Below are positions 18,451-26,663 of a stretch of DNA of 64,000 nt, in pieces. This DNA is from an uncultured Aquimarina sp. Its GTDB lineage: Bacteria > Bacteroidota > Bacteroidia > Flavobacteriales > Flavobacteriaceae. Under the pieces are notes generated by a model, which did no database searches, had not been told where the DNA came from, and saw only the letters and a program-made list of their open reading frames with translations. The stretch's first letter is position 1, and every line of letters begins with the position of its first letter. The DNA is taken from positions 1,178,001 to 1,242,000 of the forward strand of contig NZ_CANLMP010000001.1 of the NCBI RefSeq assembly GCF_947492405.1, read 5' to 3'. Position numbers and translations under genes: made by a program.

Positions 18451-18645
18451 ATGTTAGACAATCTTTTAAAAATTAATGGAATTCAAAAGTTACACAAGAA
18501 AAAACAAAAAACTATTAATGGCGGTGATCTTTTAAACACTGATCGTCTAGCCTGTTCTAATGATTTTGATTGTACACCTCAGCATATTTGTTGTATGGGA
18601 ACATGTTTCAATCCTTCTATAGCGTTTTTAGACCCGGGATGTTAA
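18451..18645 (+). CDS. Double-glycine-leader peptide precursor with six-cysteine knot-like core
   Basis: This 64-residue product splits into a 25-residue leader ending in KKQKTINGG and a 39-residue core. The leader has the LDNLLKINGIQKL pattern of Bacteroidota bacteriocin-like/natural-product precursors, which are cleaved after GG by C39-peptidase ABC exporters. The core has six Cys spaced C-x5-C-x5-CC-x3-C-x11-C. That spacing fits inhibitor cystine knot (knottin) peptides and also resembles part of a WAP domain. No exporter, modification enzyme or immunity gene is recognisable nearby. The ABC transporter at 60798 lacks a C39 domain. It is followed by a long palindromic terminator. Confidence 0.7.
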   Translation: MLDNLLKINGIQKLHKKKQKTINGGDLLNTDRLACSNDFDCTPQHICCMGTCFNPSIAFLDPGC

Positions 18646-18659
18646 AAGAAATGCATTAG

Positions 18660-18711
18660 ATATTTAAAACTAAAAAATCCGCTAAATAGCGGATTTTTTA
18701 GTTTTAAATAT
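18660..18711. terminator. Bidirectional terminator: perfect 23-bp inverted repeat
   Basis: Arms 18660-18682 and 18689-18711 are perfectly complementary with a 6-nt loop. A-tracts on one side pair with T-tracts on the other, so it can end transcription from both the peptide gene and the convergent gene at 18728. Confidence 0.9.
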
Positions 18712-18727
18712 ATTTTTTTAGTCTTTC

Positions 18728-19987
18728 TTATTCTCCCATTGCTTCTGCAAGAGCAGCAGACATTCTTTTATAAGTTCCGTTTTCTAATGTTTCTCTAATA
18801 GCTGAAAATGCATTTAATGTTTCTTCTATATCTTGCATTGTATGAGAAGCGGTAGGGATTAATCTTAACAATATCAACCCTTTAGGAATAACAGGATACA
18901 CAACGATAGAACAAAATATCCCATGATTTTCTCTAAGATCTTTAACTAGCGCCATTGCTTCAGGTATACTTCCTTTTAGATATACCGGAGTTACACAGCT
19001 TTGTGTAGTCCCTAAATCAAAACCTCTATCACGTAATCCATTTTGCAAAGCATTTACATTTTCCCAAAGTTTTGCTTTTAACTCAGGCATGGTACGCAAC
19101 ATATCTAATCGCTTTAGTGCTCCAACCACTAATTGCATCTGCAATGATTTAGCAAACATCTGCGAACGTAAATTGTATTTTAGATAGTCTATAATTTCCT
19201 GATCAGCAGCAATAAAAGCTCCTGTACTTGCCATAGATTTAGCAAATGTTGCAAAGTACACATCTATTTCACCCTGAACTCCTTGTTCCTCTCCTGCTCC
19301 TGCTCCAGTTGCTCCTAATGTCCCAAAACCATGAGCATCATCAACAAATAATCTGAAGTTATATTTTTCTTTTAGTGCTACTATTTCTTTTAACCTTCCT
19401 TGCTCACCACGCATTCCAAAAACCCCTTCAGAGATTAATAGAATTCCTCCTCCGGTTTTTTGAGCCATTCTGGTAGCTCTCATAAGGTTTTTCTCTATGC
19501 TTTCGATATCATTATGACGATACGTATATCTTTGTCCTTGATGTAATCTAACTCCATCGATAATACAAGCATGTGCATCTACGTCATATACGATAATATC
19601 ATCTTTACTTACCAGTGCATCAATCGTAGATACCATTCCTTGATATCCAAAATTCAATAAATACGCTGCTTCTTTATGCACAAATTCTGCAAGCTCATTT
19701 TGTAGCTGTTCATGAAGATCCGTGTGTCCACTCATCATTCTGGCACCCATAGGATATGCAGAACCATAAGCAGCCGCAGCTTCAGCATCTACTTTACGAA
19801 CTTCTTCCATATTAGCTAGCCCCAAATAATCATTAATACTCCAGGTAACTACTTCTCTACCCTGAAACTTCATTCTATTTGATATTGGCCCTTCTAACTT
19901 TGGAAAAACGAAATATCCTTCTGCTTGATCCGCCCATTTTCCCAAAGGTCCTTTGTCCTCATATATTTTATCAAATAAATCTCTCAT
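18728..19987 (-). CDS. Alpha-oxoamine synthase-family PLP enzyme, probable cysteate fatty-acyltransferase (sulfonolipid synthesis)
   Basis: This 419-residue PLP enzyme of the serine palmitoyltransferase / AONS / KBL family has the signature FVDDAHGFGTLG (residues 214-225) and a PLP-binding Lys250 in TFAKSMAS. The N-terminal extension (LGKWADQAEGYFVFPKLEGP) is unlike BioF or Kbl and recalls the flavobacterial SPT-like/cysteate acyltransferase group. That enzyme condenses acyl-ACP with cysteate to 3-ketocapnine, the base of the sulfonolipids important for gliding in Flavobacterium. The neighbouring cysteine-synthase-like gene could supply cysteate, which strengthens the call. Serine palmitoyltransferase for ceramide-type lipids is the main alternative. 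Confidence 0.65.
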   Translation of the reverse strand: MRDLFDKIYEDKGPLGKWADQAEGYFVFPKLEGPISNRMKFQGREVVTWSINDYLGLANMEEVRKVDAEAAAAYGSAYPMGARMMSGHTDLHEQLQNELAEFVHKEAAYLLNFGYQGMVSTIDALVSKDDIIVYDVDAHACIIDGVRLHQGQRYTYRHNDIESIEKNLMRATRMAQKTGGGILLISEGVFGMRGEQGRLKEIVALKEKYNFRLFVDDAHGFGTLGATGAGAGEEQGVQGEIDVYFATFAKSMASTGAFIAADQEIIDYLKYNLRSQMFAKSLQMQLVVGALKRLDMLRTMPELKAKLWENVNALQNGLRDRGFDLGTTQSCVTPVYLKGSIPEAMALVKDLRENHGIFCSIVVYPVIPKGLILLRLIPTASHTMQDIEETLNAFSAIRETLENGTYKRMSAALAEAMGE

Positions 19988-20090
19988 CTACCGCAAATTT
20001 GATTTCTTTAAGTGTGCGAAAATACAGAAAATTGACGTGATAGCATAATTATATGCAAAATCACTACTATAAACTATTTTTTCACAAAAA

Positions 20091-20115
20091 AAGCACCTGT
20101 ACAATATCAGATGCT
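20091..20115 (-). terminator. Terminator between the two PLP-enzyme genes
   Basis: On the minus strand AGCATCTG pairs with CAGGTGCT (one G-T pair) and a T run follows. It lies 23 nt after the stop at 20138, so the two enzymes may have separate transcripts. Confidence 0.65.
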
Positions 20116-20137
20116 CATATTTTTCTTGTATTAAACT

Positions 20138-21178
20138 TTACTTAACAAACTGAACTTTTGTAGTATCTTCTTCATGAACACTATCAAAAAACCCTTGTTC
20201 CATCATCCATTCATCACTAAACACCTTACTCATATACCGAGATCCATGATCTGGTAAAATAACTACTACATTACTATTTGCATCAAATTCTCCCTGTTCT
20301 GCTAATTGTTTTACACCTTGTATAGCTGCACCACTAGTATACCCAAGAAACATTCCTTCTGCTTTTACCAATTCTCTGGCTGTATGCGCACTGTCTTCAT
20401 CACTTACTTTCTCGAACTTATCAATCACATCAAAATCTGTAGCACTCGGAATAAGATTTTTTCCTAAACCTTCTATTCGATAAGGATAAATCTCTTCTTT
20501 ATCAAATTCTTTGGTTTCGTGATATTTTTTTAAAACAGACCCATATGCATCAATTCCAAGCACTCTTATGGCACTATTCTTCTCTTTTAAATACTTTGCA
20601 GTACCAGAAATAGTGCCTCCTGTTCCACAACACGCTACAAAATGAGTTACATTACCATTGGTTTGATTCCAAACTTCAGGTCCAGTAGAATTGTAGTGAG
20701 CATCAATATTCAATTCATTAAAGTATTGATTTATATAAACGGAGCCTTTTATCTCTTCATGAAGCCTCTTAGCTACCTGATAATAAGATCTAGGATCATC
20801 AGCACTTACATGTGCTGGACACACATATACTTTTGCTCCCATATTCTTAAGCATTGCTATCTTATCTTTAGAAGATTTAGAACTAACTGCCAGTATACAA
20901 TCATAACCTTTGATAACACTCACCATAGCTAAACTAAAACCAGTATTTCCACTAGTAGTTTCAATGATGGTATCACCGGGTTTGAGAATACCTTTTTTTT
21001 CAGCTTCTTCAATAATATAAAGTGCAATTCTATCTTTAGTGGAGTGTCCAGGATTAAAGGATTCTATTTTAGCATAGAAATTTCCTGGATAGCCTTTCAT
21101 AATTCTGTTTAATTTTACAAGTGGTGTATCACCTATAAGCTCTAAAACATTGTTATAAGCCTGTATATCTTCTCTCAT
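20138..21178 (-). CDS. Cysteine synthase / CBS-family PLP enzyme, candidate cysteate synthase
   Basis: This 346-residue fold-type II PLP enzyme has the CysK/CBS motifs: [10 protein letters not shown] near the N-terminus, PLP Lys49 in [11 protein letters not shown], the substrate loop TSGNTG (about 70-75), GTGGTISG for the PLP phosphate, and YTSGAA. The NPGHSTKDR loop differs from NPSFSVKDR of O-acetylserine sulfhydrylases, which suggests another nucleophile or donor. In Bacteroidota such an enzyme is reported to make L-cysteate for sulfonolipids, and the gene next to it is a likely cysteate acyltransferase. An ordinary cysteine synthase or CBS-like role remains possible. Confidence 0.65.
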   Translation of the reverse strand: MREDIQAYNNVLELIGDTPLVKLNRIMKGYPGNFYAKIESFNPGHSTKDRIALYIIEEAEKKGILKPGDTIIETTSGNTGFSLAMVSVIKGYDCILAVSSKSSKDKIAMLKNMGAKVYVCPAHVSADDPRSYYQVAKRLHEEIKGSVYINQYFNELNIDAHYNSTGPEVWNQTNGNVTHFVACCGTGGTISGTAKYLKEKNSAIRVLGIDAYGSVLKKYHETKEFDKEEIYPYRIEGLGKNLIPSATDFDVIDKFEKVSDEDSAHTARELVKAEGMFLGYTSGAAIQGVKQLAEQGEFDANSNVVVILPDHGSRYMSKVFSDEWMMEQGFFDSVHEEDTTKVQFVK

Positions 21179-21269
21179 AAGGTTGTGTTTTACACAAATC
21201 TGTAGAACTAAAAAAGGGGAGTCTACAAACTGTTACAAAAACGCTACGAAGTTACGTTAATTTTTTTAA

Positions 21270-23330
21270 TTAATTCTTTATACCTTCTAAATCTAGTAAA
21301 AAAGCATACTCTTCGGCAACTTCTTTAAGTGCTTCAAATCTCCCTGAAGCTCCTCCGTGCCCCGCTTCCATATTCGTATGCAATAATAATAGATTCTTAT
21401 CTGTCTTTAACTCTCTTAACTTAGCTACCCACTTTGCAGGTTCCCAATATTGTACTTGCGAATCATGTAATCCTGTTGTAACCAACATATTTGGGTATTC
21501 TTGCGCTACCACATTATCATAGGGTGAATAAGATTTCATATAGTCATAATACGCTTTCTCATTTGGATTACCCCATTCGTCATATTCTCCTGTTGTTAAT
21601 GGTATACTATCATCCAACATAGTCGTTACAACATCTACAAAAGGCACAGCAGCTACAATCCCATTGTACAACTTTGGTGCCATATTTACAATAGCTCCCA
21701 TTAGTAAACCACCTGCAGACCCTCCCATTCCATAAAGATGGTCTGATGATGTATATCCTTCTTCTATCAAGAATTTAGAACAATCAATAAAATCGGTGAA
21801 TGTATTTTTCTTTTTAAATAATTTACCATCCTCATACCAGGAACGTCCTAGATATTCACCTCCTCGTATGTGGGCTATTGCATAGATAAATCCTCTATCC
21901 AGCAAACTTAGACGTACTGTCGAAAAATATGGATCTATCGTAGAGCCATATGATCCATATGCATATTGCAACAATGGATTAGTACCATCTTTTTTAGTGC
22001 TTTTTTTATAAACCAATGATATTGGCACCTTAGTTCCATCAATTGCAGTTGCCCAAACTCTTTCTGATATATAATTATTCTTATCAAAATTACCTCCTAA
22101 CACTTCTTGCTCTTTCTTAACCTCCTTTTCTCGAGTATCCATATCAAAATCAATAACCGAATTAGGAGTGGTTAACGAATTGTACGCATACCTTAGTGTT
22201 TTAGTGTCAAAATCTACATTCGTACTTACATAAGCTGTGTAAGTCTCATTATCAAATGGAAGATAGTAATCATCCGTACCATCCCATTTCTTAATATTGA
22301 TTCTATTTAATCCATTACTACGCTCACTTATTACCAAATACTCCTTAAAAATATCAACATCTTCTAATAAAACATCTTTACGATGAGGAATAAGATCCTT
22401 CCAATTTTCTTTTAAAGTGTCGTTTTCTGAAACCTTCATCAGCTTAAAATTCTTGGCGGCATCAGCATTAGTCAACACATAGAAACTATCCTCATAATGA
22501 GCAATTCCATATTCTAAACCTCTAATTCTAGGTTGAAAAACTGTAAAATCCCCAATAGGATTATCTGCTTTTAGAATATGATATTCCGAAGTTAGTGTGC
22601 TACTGGATCCTATTACTATGTATTTTTTAGATTTTGTCTTGTAAACGAAAGTATTAAAAGTGTCATCTTTTTCGTGATAAACCTCTACATCGTTATCAGA
22701 ATCCGTATTCAGAGTATGTCTAAAAATTTTATGCGATCTTAATGTTTCGTTATCTTTTTTAGTATAAAATAGTGTTTTACTATCTGCTGCCCAGGTGCTG
22801 CCTCCAGTGGTAGTTTCTATTTCATCCGGATATATTTCACCTGTTATAAGATTTTTAATACGTATTGTATATTTCCTTCTACTTACCGTATCTACTCCAA
22901 AAGCAATTAACTTATTATCGGGACTCACACTTAATCCAACCATTTTAAAGTAAGCGTGATTTTCTGCTTCTTTGTTACAATCGAATAATATTTCTTCGGG
23001 AGCATCGAGGCTTTCTTTTTTTCTCGCATATATGGGATAATCTCTTCCTGTCTCATAACGGGTAATATACCAATATCCATTTAGTTTATATGGCACAGAA
23101 GCATCATCTTCTTTAATTCGGCTTTTCATCTCTTCGAAAAGATTTTTTTGCAAATCCTTCGTATGAGCCGTCATTCTGTCATTATAGTCATTTTCACATT
23201 TTAAATAATCGATCACATTCGGATTATCTTTATCATTAAGCCAAAAATAATTATCAACACGGATATCGTTATGTTTTTCTAGTTGTGTAGCTTTTCTGTC
23301 TGCAATTGGGTTCTGAACTTCTATCTCCAA
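21270..23330 (-). CDS. ptrB: Oligopeptidase B (S9A serine peptidase)
   Basis: The 686-residue length is normal for oligopeptidase B. The N-terminal part is a seven-bladed beta-propeller (about residues 75-420). The C-terminal alpha/beta-hydrolase has the catalytic triad Ser538 in GGSAGG, Asp623 in LHDSQVQYWEP and His658 in EAGHGG. The segments YGSYG and HIRGGEYLGRSWYEDGK, and the acidic pocket region around GEYDEWGNP, are typical of this subfamily, which cleaves short peptides after Lys/Arg. There is no signal peptide, so a cytoplasmic role in peptide turnover is expected. It is a single gene, divergent from ybaB. Confidence 0.9.
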   Translation of the reverse strand: MEIEVQNPIADRKATQLEKHNDIRVDNYFWLNDKDNPNVIDYLKCENDYNDRMTAHTKDLQKNLFEEMKSRIKEDDASVPYKLNGYWYITRYETGRDYPIYARKKESLDAPEEILFDCNKEAENHAYFKMVGLSVSPDNKLIAFGVDTVSRRKYTIRIKNLITGEIYPDEIETTTGGSTWAADSKTLFYTKKDNETLRSHKIFRHTLNTDSDNDVEVYHEKDDTFNTFVYKTKSKKYIVIGSSSTLTSEYHILKADNPIGDFTVFQPRIRGLEYGIAHYEDSFYVLTNADAAKNFKLMKVSENDTLKENWKDLIPHRKDVLLEDVDIFKEYLVISERSNGLNRINIKKWDGTDDYYLPFDNETYTAYVSTNVDFDTKTLRYAYNSLTTPNSVIDFDMDTREKEVKKEQEVLGGNFDKNNYISERVWATAIDGTKVPISLVYKKSTKKDGTNPLLQYAYGSYGSTIDPYFSTVRLSLLDRGFIYAIAHIRGGEYLGRSWYEDGKLFKKKNTFTDFIDCSKFLIEEGYTSSDHLYGMGGSAGGLLMGAIVNMAPKLYNGIVAAVPFVDVVTTMLDDSIPLTTGEYDEWGNPNEKAYYDYMKSYSPYDNVVAQEYPNMLVTTGLHDSQVQYWEPAKWVAKLRELKTDKNLLLLHTNMEAGHGGASGRFEALKEVAEEYAFLLDLEGIKN

Positions 23331-23474
23331 TGTTCTTTCTTTATTATAGTTACGTGAAGTTGCAAAAATAATAGTTAACGATCATATAACGCTATGCTTT
23401 TCACAATAATCTCTTAGTTTATTAACAGGTAAAATACTAATTTTGTTCTTAATTAATCATTAAAAAAATTACCA

Positions 23475-23798
23475 ATGTTTGGAGATATGATGGGAATGAT
23501 GGGTAAACTAAAGGAAACCCAGAAAAAAGTAGAGGAAACAAAAAAAAGATTAGATACTGTTTTAGTAGATGAGAACAGTACAGATAACCTTCTCAAAGTT
23601 ACTATTACAGCAAACCGAGAGATCAAAAGTATTTCTATTGCTGATGAATTATTAAATGACAAAGAACAATTAGAGGATTACTTAATCCTTACTCTTAATA
23701 AAGCTATTACTAACGCCACAGCTGTTAACGAAGCTGAACTAGCTGCAGTAGCAAAAGAAGGAATGCCGAATATTCCTGGTTTGGATATGTTTAAATAA
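23475..23798 (+). CDS. ybaB: YbaB/EbfC-family nucleoid-associated protein
   Basis: This 107-residue protein starts [21 protein letters not shown], followed by a two-stranded sheet ([17 protein letters not shown]) and C-terminal helices ([11 protein letters not shown]). That is the normal YbaB/EbfC layout and length. The family forms dimers that bind DNA without strict sequence preference and shape the nucleoid. The Met-rich N-terminus is common in flavobacterial members. A perfect long hairpin terminator follows, shared with the convergent OmpA gene. Confidence 0.9.
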   Translation: MFGDMMGMMGKLKETQKKVEETKKRLDTVLVDENSTDNLLKVTITANREIKSISIADELLNDKEQLEDYLILTLNKAITNATAVNEAELAAVAKEGMPNIPGLDMFK

Positions 23799-23809
23799 GT
23801 TCTGAAATA

Positions 23810-23860
23810 ATATAGAAACAAAAAAAGGAAGCTATTCGCTTCCTTTTTTTGTTTCTATAT
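23810..23860. terminator. Bidirectional terminator: perfect 23-bp inverted repeat
   Basis: Arms 23810-23832 and 23838-23860 are perfectly complementary around a 5-nt loop, with GGAAGC/GCTTCC at the core and A/T tracts outside. It lies between the convergent ybaB and OmpA genes and serves both. Confidence 0.9.
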
Positions 23861-23872
23861 CTACAACGCGAA

Positions 23873-24976
23873 TTAGTTGTTAATCAATCTAAATTCTGTT
23901 CTACGATTTGATGCATGCTGACGTTCTGTACAAGTAACTCCATCCGCACATCTGTTTTTTAATCTGTTCTCTCCATATCCATTTGCAACTAGTCTACTAC
24001 CATTTACTCCTTTAGAAAGTAAATATGTAACTACCGCTTGCGCTCTTCTTTCAGAAAGATCCTTATTACTTGATTTAGAACCTCTGGCATCTGTATGAGA
24101 AGCAATTTCCATTTTAGAACCTGGGTTATTTGCTAATACTGGCATTAATCTAGTATCGATGATGCTCTTAGCCTGTGCAGTTAATGAAGCACTACCTAAA
24201 TTCCAATTAATCGGTAAAGCAGAATATTCTACTAAGGAACACTCTACTTCTTTCCAAACTGTTAATCCTCCTTTTTGAGTAAGCACTTCTTTACTTACAG
24301 TTTTAAAAGTAGCTGGAACAACAACCTCCTCGGTGTATGAATCTTTAACCATAACCGTTTTAGTAATAGTTGCATATTCTGCAGGAATTACTTCTTCTAT
24401 AACTCTCGCTGGTTCTGCGATTACTCTTTTGGTATACGTACTTGACTGTTCTGCAATCGCGGAACTTTTTGTTGTAGCATCAGCACTTAATGTTTGAACA
24501 GGTACCGTTGTAAATTCTGCTGGATATCCTTTATAACACCAGTAACGACAGTCATCTGGATTACTTGATGCACAATCTGGAGCTGGAGATCCAAGTTCCC
24601 ACTGCGCATAAGCTGGTTTGATTTCTACTGTTTCCGCACCTTTACCAAATTTAGCAGGAATAACTGCCAATTTTGAAGCTCCTTGTTTCTTAATAAAAGT
24701 TACTGTTTCATTTTTATATTTAGCAGGAACAGCAGTCAATTTTTTTGCTTCTTCTTTTACTAATACTTTCTCGGTTACAGTTTCGAAAGTAGCAGGATAT
24801 GTTTTCAGTTTTTTATACTCTGGTGTAATTTGTACTTTCACAGTCTGATTTTCGTATACATCAGGAGTTGTACAACGCACATAGCATTTTCCAGGTTCAG
24901 GATTAGCTGGTAGGTCTTGAGCTTGAACAGTAATTCCCGCAATTGCAAGAAGCACAAATAGAATGTGTTTTTTCAT
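23873..24976 (-). CDS. OmpA-family outer-membrane/peptidoglycan-binding protein with repeated N-terminal modules
   Basis: This 367-residue secreted protein has a signal peptide (ILFVLLAIAGITVQAQ). Residues about 40-240 consist of short repeats around PA-x-(F/Y)-x-TV-x-(E/K)-x-V-x-V-K, for example PATFETVTEKVLVKE and PAEYATITKTVMVKD. The last 110 residues are an OmpA C-terminal domain: MEIASHTDARGSKSSNKDLSERRAQAV...L, then GYGENRLKN and RRTEF, with the Asp/Arg residues that hold diaminopimelate. It probably links the outer envelope to peptidoglycan. The repeated part has a Cys-bearing insert (CASSNPDDCRYWCYKG). The repeat function is unknown to me. Confidence 0.85.
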   Translation of the reverse strand: MKKHILFVLLAIAGITVQAQDLPANPEPGKCYVRCTTPDVYENQTVKVQITPEYKKLKTYPATFETVTEKVLVKEEAKKLTAVPAKYKNETVTFIKKQGASKLAVIPAKFGKGAETVEIKPAYAQWELGSPAPDCASSNPDDCRYWCYKGYPAEFTTVPVQTLSADATTKSSAIAEQSSTYTKRVIAEPARVIEEVIPAEYATITKTVMVKDSYTEEVVVPATFKTVSKEVLTQKGGLTVWKEVECSLVEYSALPINWNLGSASLTAQAKSIIDTRLMPVLANNPGSKMEIASHTDARGSKSSNKDLSERRAQAVVTYLLSKGVNGSRLVANGYGENRLKNRCADGVTCTERQHASNRRTEFRLINN

Positions 24977-25210
24977 AGTTGATGATTTTTGTGGTTATTA
25001 TTATGTTACATTTAAAGATACGAAATTATAAAGATGAAAAGAAAATGTTAAAATTAACATTTAACAAAACAAGCATATTTTCGATGTATTGTTCTTTTAT
25101 TCGATAAAAGACATAAAAAAACCGTATTAGCGTTTTTTTATATTTTTCTTTCTCCTTTTTATTCTATATTTTTATCAAAATCATTCTAAAACTATTTAAA
25201 ACTCGACAAT

Positions 25211-25531
25211 ATGTTTGAACTCAAAAATAAAGAGGGATCTAGTTATCATTTTACTTTAAAAGCAAAAAATGGACAAGTAATTCTAAGTAGCGAAGTATAT
25301 AACTCTAAGGCCGCTGCTATAAATGGAATTGCATCTGTACAAAAAAATGCTATTGAAGATGGAAGATATGAGCGAAAAACCGCAAAAGATGGAAGATTTT
25401 TTTTCAATTTAAAAGCCACGAATGGTCAAGTAATTGGTAGTAGTCAAATGTACTCTTCAGAATCCGGAATGGAAAATGGTATCAATTCTGTAAAAGAAAA
25501 TGCATCAGAAGCTGACACTAAAGAAATTTAA
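25211..25531 (+). CDS. YegP-like protein with two DUF1508 domains
   Basis: This 106-residue protein contains two direct DUF1508 repeats: FELKNKEGSSYHFTLKAKNGQVILSSEVY...NGIASVQKNA and FFNLKATNGQVIGSSQMY...NGINSVKENA. Repeats of this kind form small alpha/beta dimer-like folds. No catalytic function is established. The length and domain count match E. coli YegP. It stands alone, divergent from the OmpA gene, with a weak hairpin after it. Confidence 0.85.
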   Translation: MFELKNKEGSSYHFTLKAKNGQVILSSEVYNSKAAAINGIASVQKNAIEDGRYERKTAKDGRFFFNLKATNGQVIGSSQMYSSESGMENGINSVKENASEADTKEI

Positions 25532-25562
25532 ATGTAGTGCTATTGTATTTATAAATTAAAGC

Positions 25563-25602
25563 AAAGCTGTTCATTTCACTCTGAGTAGCTTTTCTTTTTT
25601 AT
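25563..25602 (+). terminator. Probable weak terminator
   Basis: AAAGCT near 25563 pairs with AGCTTT about 20 nt later and is followed by a T-rich run ahead of the convergent gene end at 25599. The stem is only about 6 bp. Confidence 0.4.
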
Positions 25603-26612
25603 AGACTTTGTAATAATTCTAAAAAATATTCATGCATTTCCCGGGTGTAATCTAAATGGGTTACAAACCTAAGTTTCCCCTGCCCCATTCCATAGAAATG
25701 AATATTCTTAGCTGCCATTTTTGTTATAAAATCCTCTTCATTACCATTGATAGTAAATATAATAATGTTTGTATCAATAGGCTCAACACCAGTCACAAAG
25801 GATAATTCTTGTAAAACCTGTCCTATTTCTTTTGCTTTTTTATGATCTTCTTGTAAACGATCAATATGATTCTCTACCGCATATAATCCTGCAGCAGCCA
25901 TATATCCTATTTGACGCATCCCTCCTCCTAATACTTTTCGAATTCGTATAGCTTTTTGCATAATTTCTTTATCGCCAACTAATACAGAACCCATTGGTGC
26001 TCCTAATCCTTTGCTTAGACATACAGAAATAGTATCAAATACTTCTCCATATTGTTTAGGCTCTTCTTTCATAGCGATTAAAGCATTCCACAAACGTGCT
26101 CCATCTAAATGATATCCCAAGTCATGATCCCTACAAATCTTTTTTATTTTAATAATTTCTTCAAAATCATAACAAGCGCCTCCTCCTTTATTTGTGGTGT
26201 TTTCTACACATACTAAACTTGTTAAAGGACTATGATAAAAATCAGGCGGATTAATGGATGCTAAAACCTGATCCGATGTAATCATACCTCTATGCCCATC
26301 AATCAACTTGCACGAAACTCCACTGTTAAAAGAAACTCCTCCTCCTTCATAATTGAATACATGCGCATATTTATCTGCAATCAATTGTTCTCCGGGTTGC
26401 GTATGTAATTTTATAGCCGCTTGATTTGCCATACTTCCAGATGGAAAAAACAATGCGCTTTCTTTGCCAAACATATTGGCTATTCTTTCTTCTAAAGCAT
26501 TAACTGTCGGATCTTCTTTATACACATCATCTCCTACCTCTGCTTTCATCATTGCATCAAGCATTTCTGCAGTAGGTTTGGTAACTGTATCACTCCTGAG
26601 ATCTATTGTCAT
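25599..26612 (-). CDS. ltaE: Low-specificity L-threonine aldolase family enzyme
   Basis: This 337-residue fold-type I PLP enzyme starts with the family signature [11 protein letters not shown], has [16 protein letters not shown], and a PLP Lys201 in [12 protein letters not shown]. Asp170 in [11 protein letters not shown] contacts the pyridine nitrogen. It cleaves L-threonine or L-allo-threonine to glycine and acetaldehyde in the cytoplasm. Length and motifs are complete. The next gene, at 26664, is on the same strand about 50 nt upstream and is probably unrelated in function. Confidence 0.9.
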   Translation of the reverse strand: MTIDLRSDTVTKPTAEMLDAMMKAEVGDDVYKEDPTVNALEERIANMFGKESALFFPSGSMANQAAIKLHTQPGEQLIADKYAHVFNYEGGGVSFNSGVSCKLIDGHRGMITSDQVLASINPPDFYHSPLTSLVCVENTTNKGGGACYDFEEIIKIKKICRDHDLGYHLDGARLWNALIAMKEEPKQYGEVFDTISVCLSKGLGAPMGSVLVGDKEIMQKAIRIRKVLGGGMRQIGYMAAAGLYAVENHIDRLQEDHKKAKEIGQVLQELSFVTGVEPIDTNIIIFTINGNEEDFITKMAAKNIHFYGMGQGKLRFVTHLDYTREMHEYFLELLQSL

Positions 26613-26663
26613 ATTCTATTTTAACTAAAAGTTTATTATTTTTTATCAATGCTTACAAACTAA

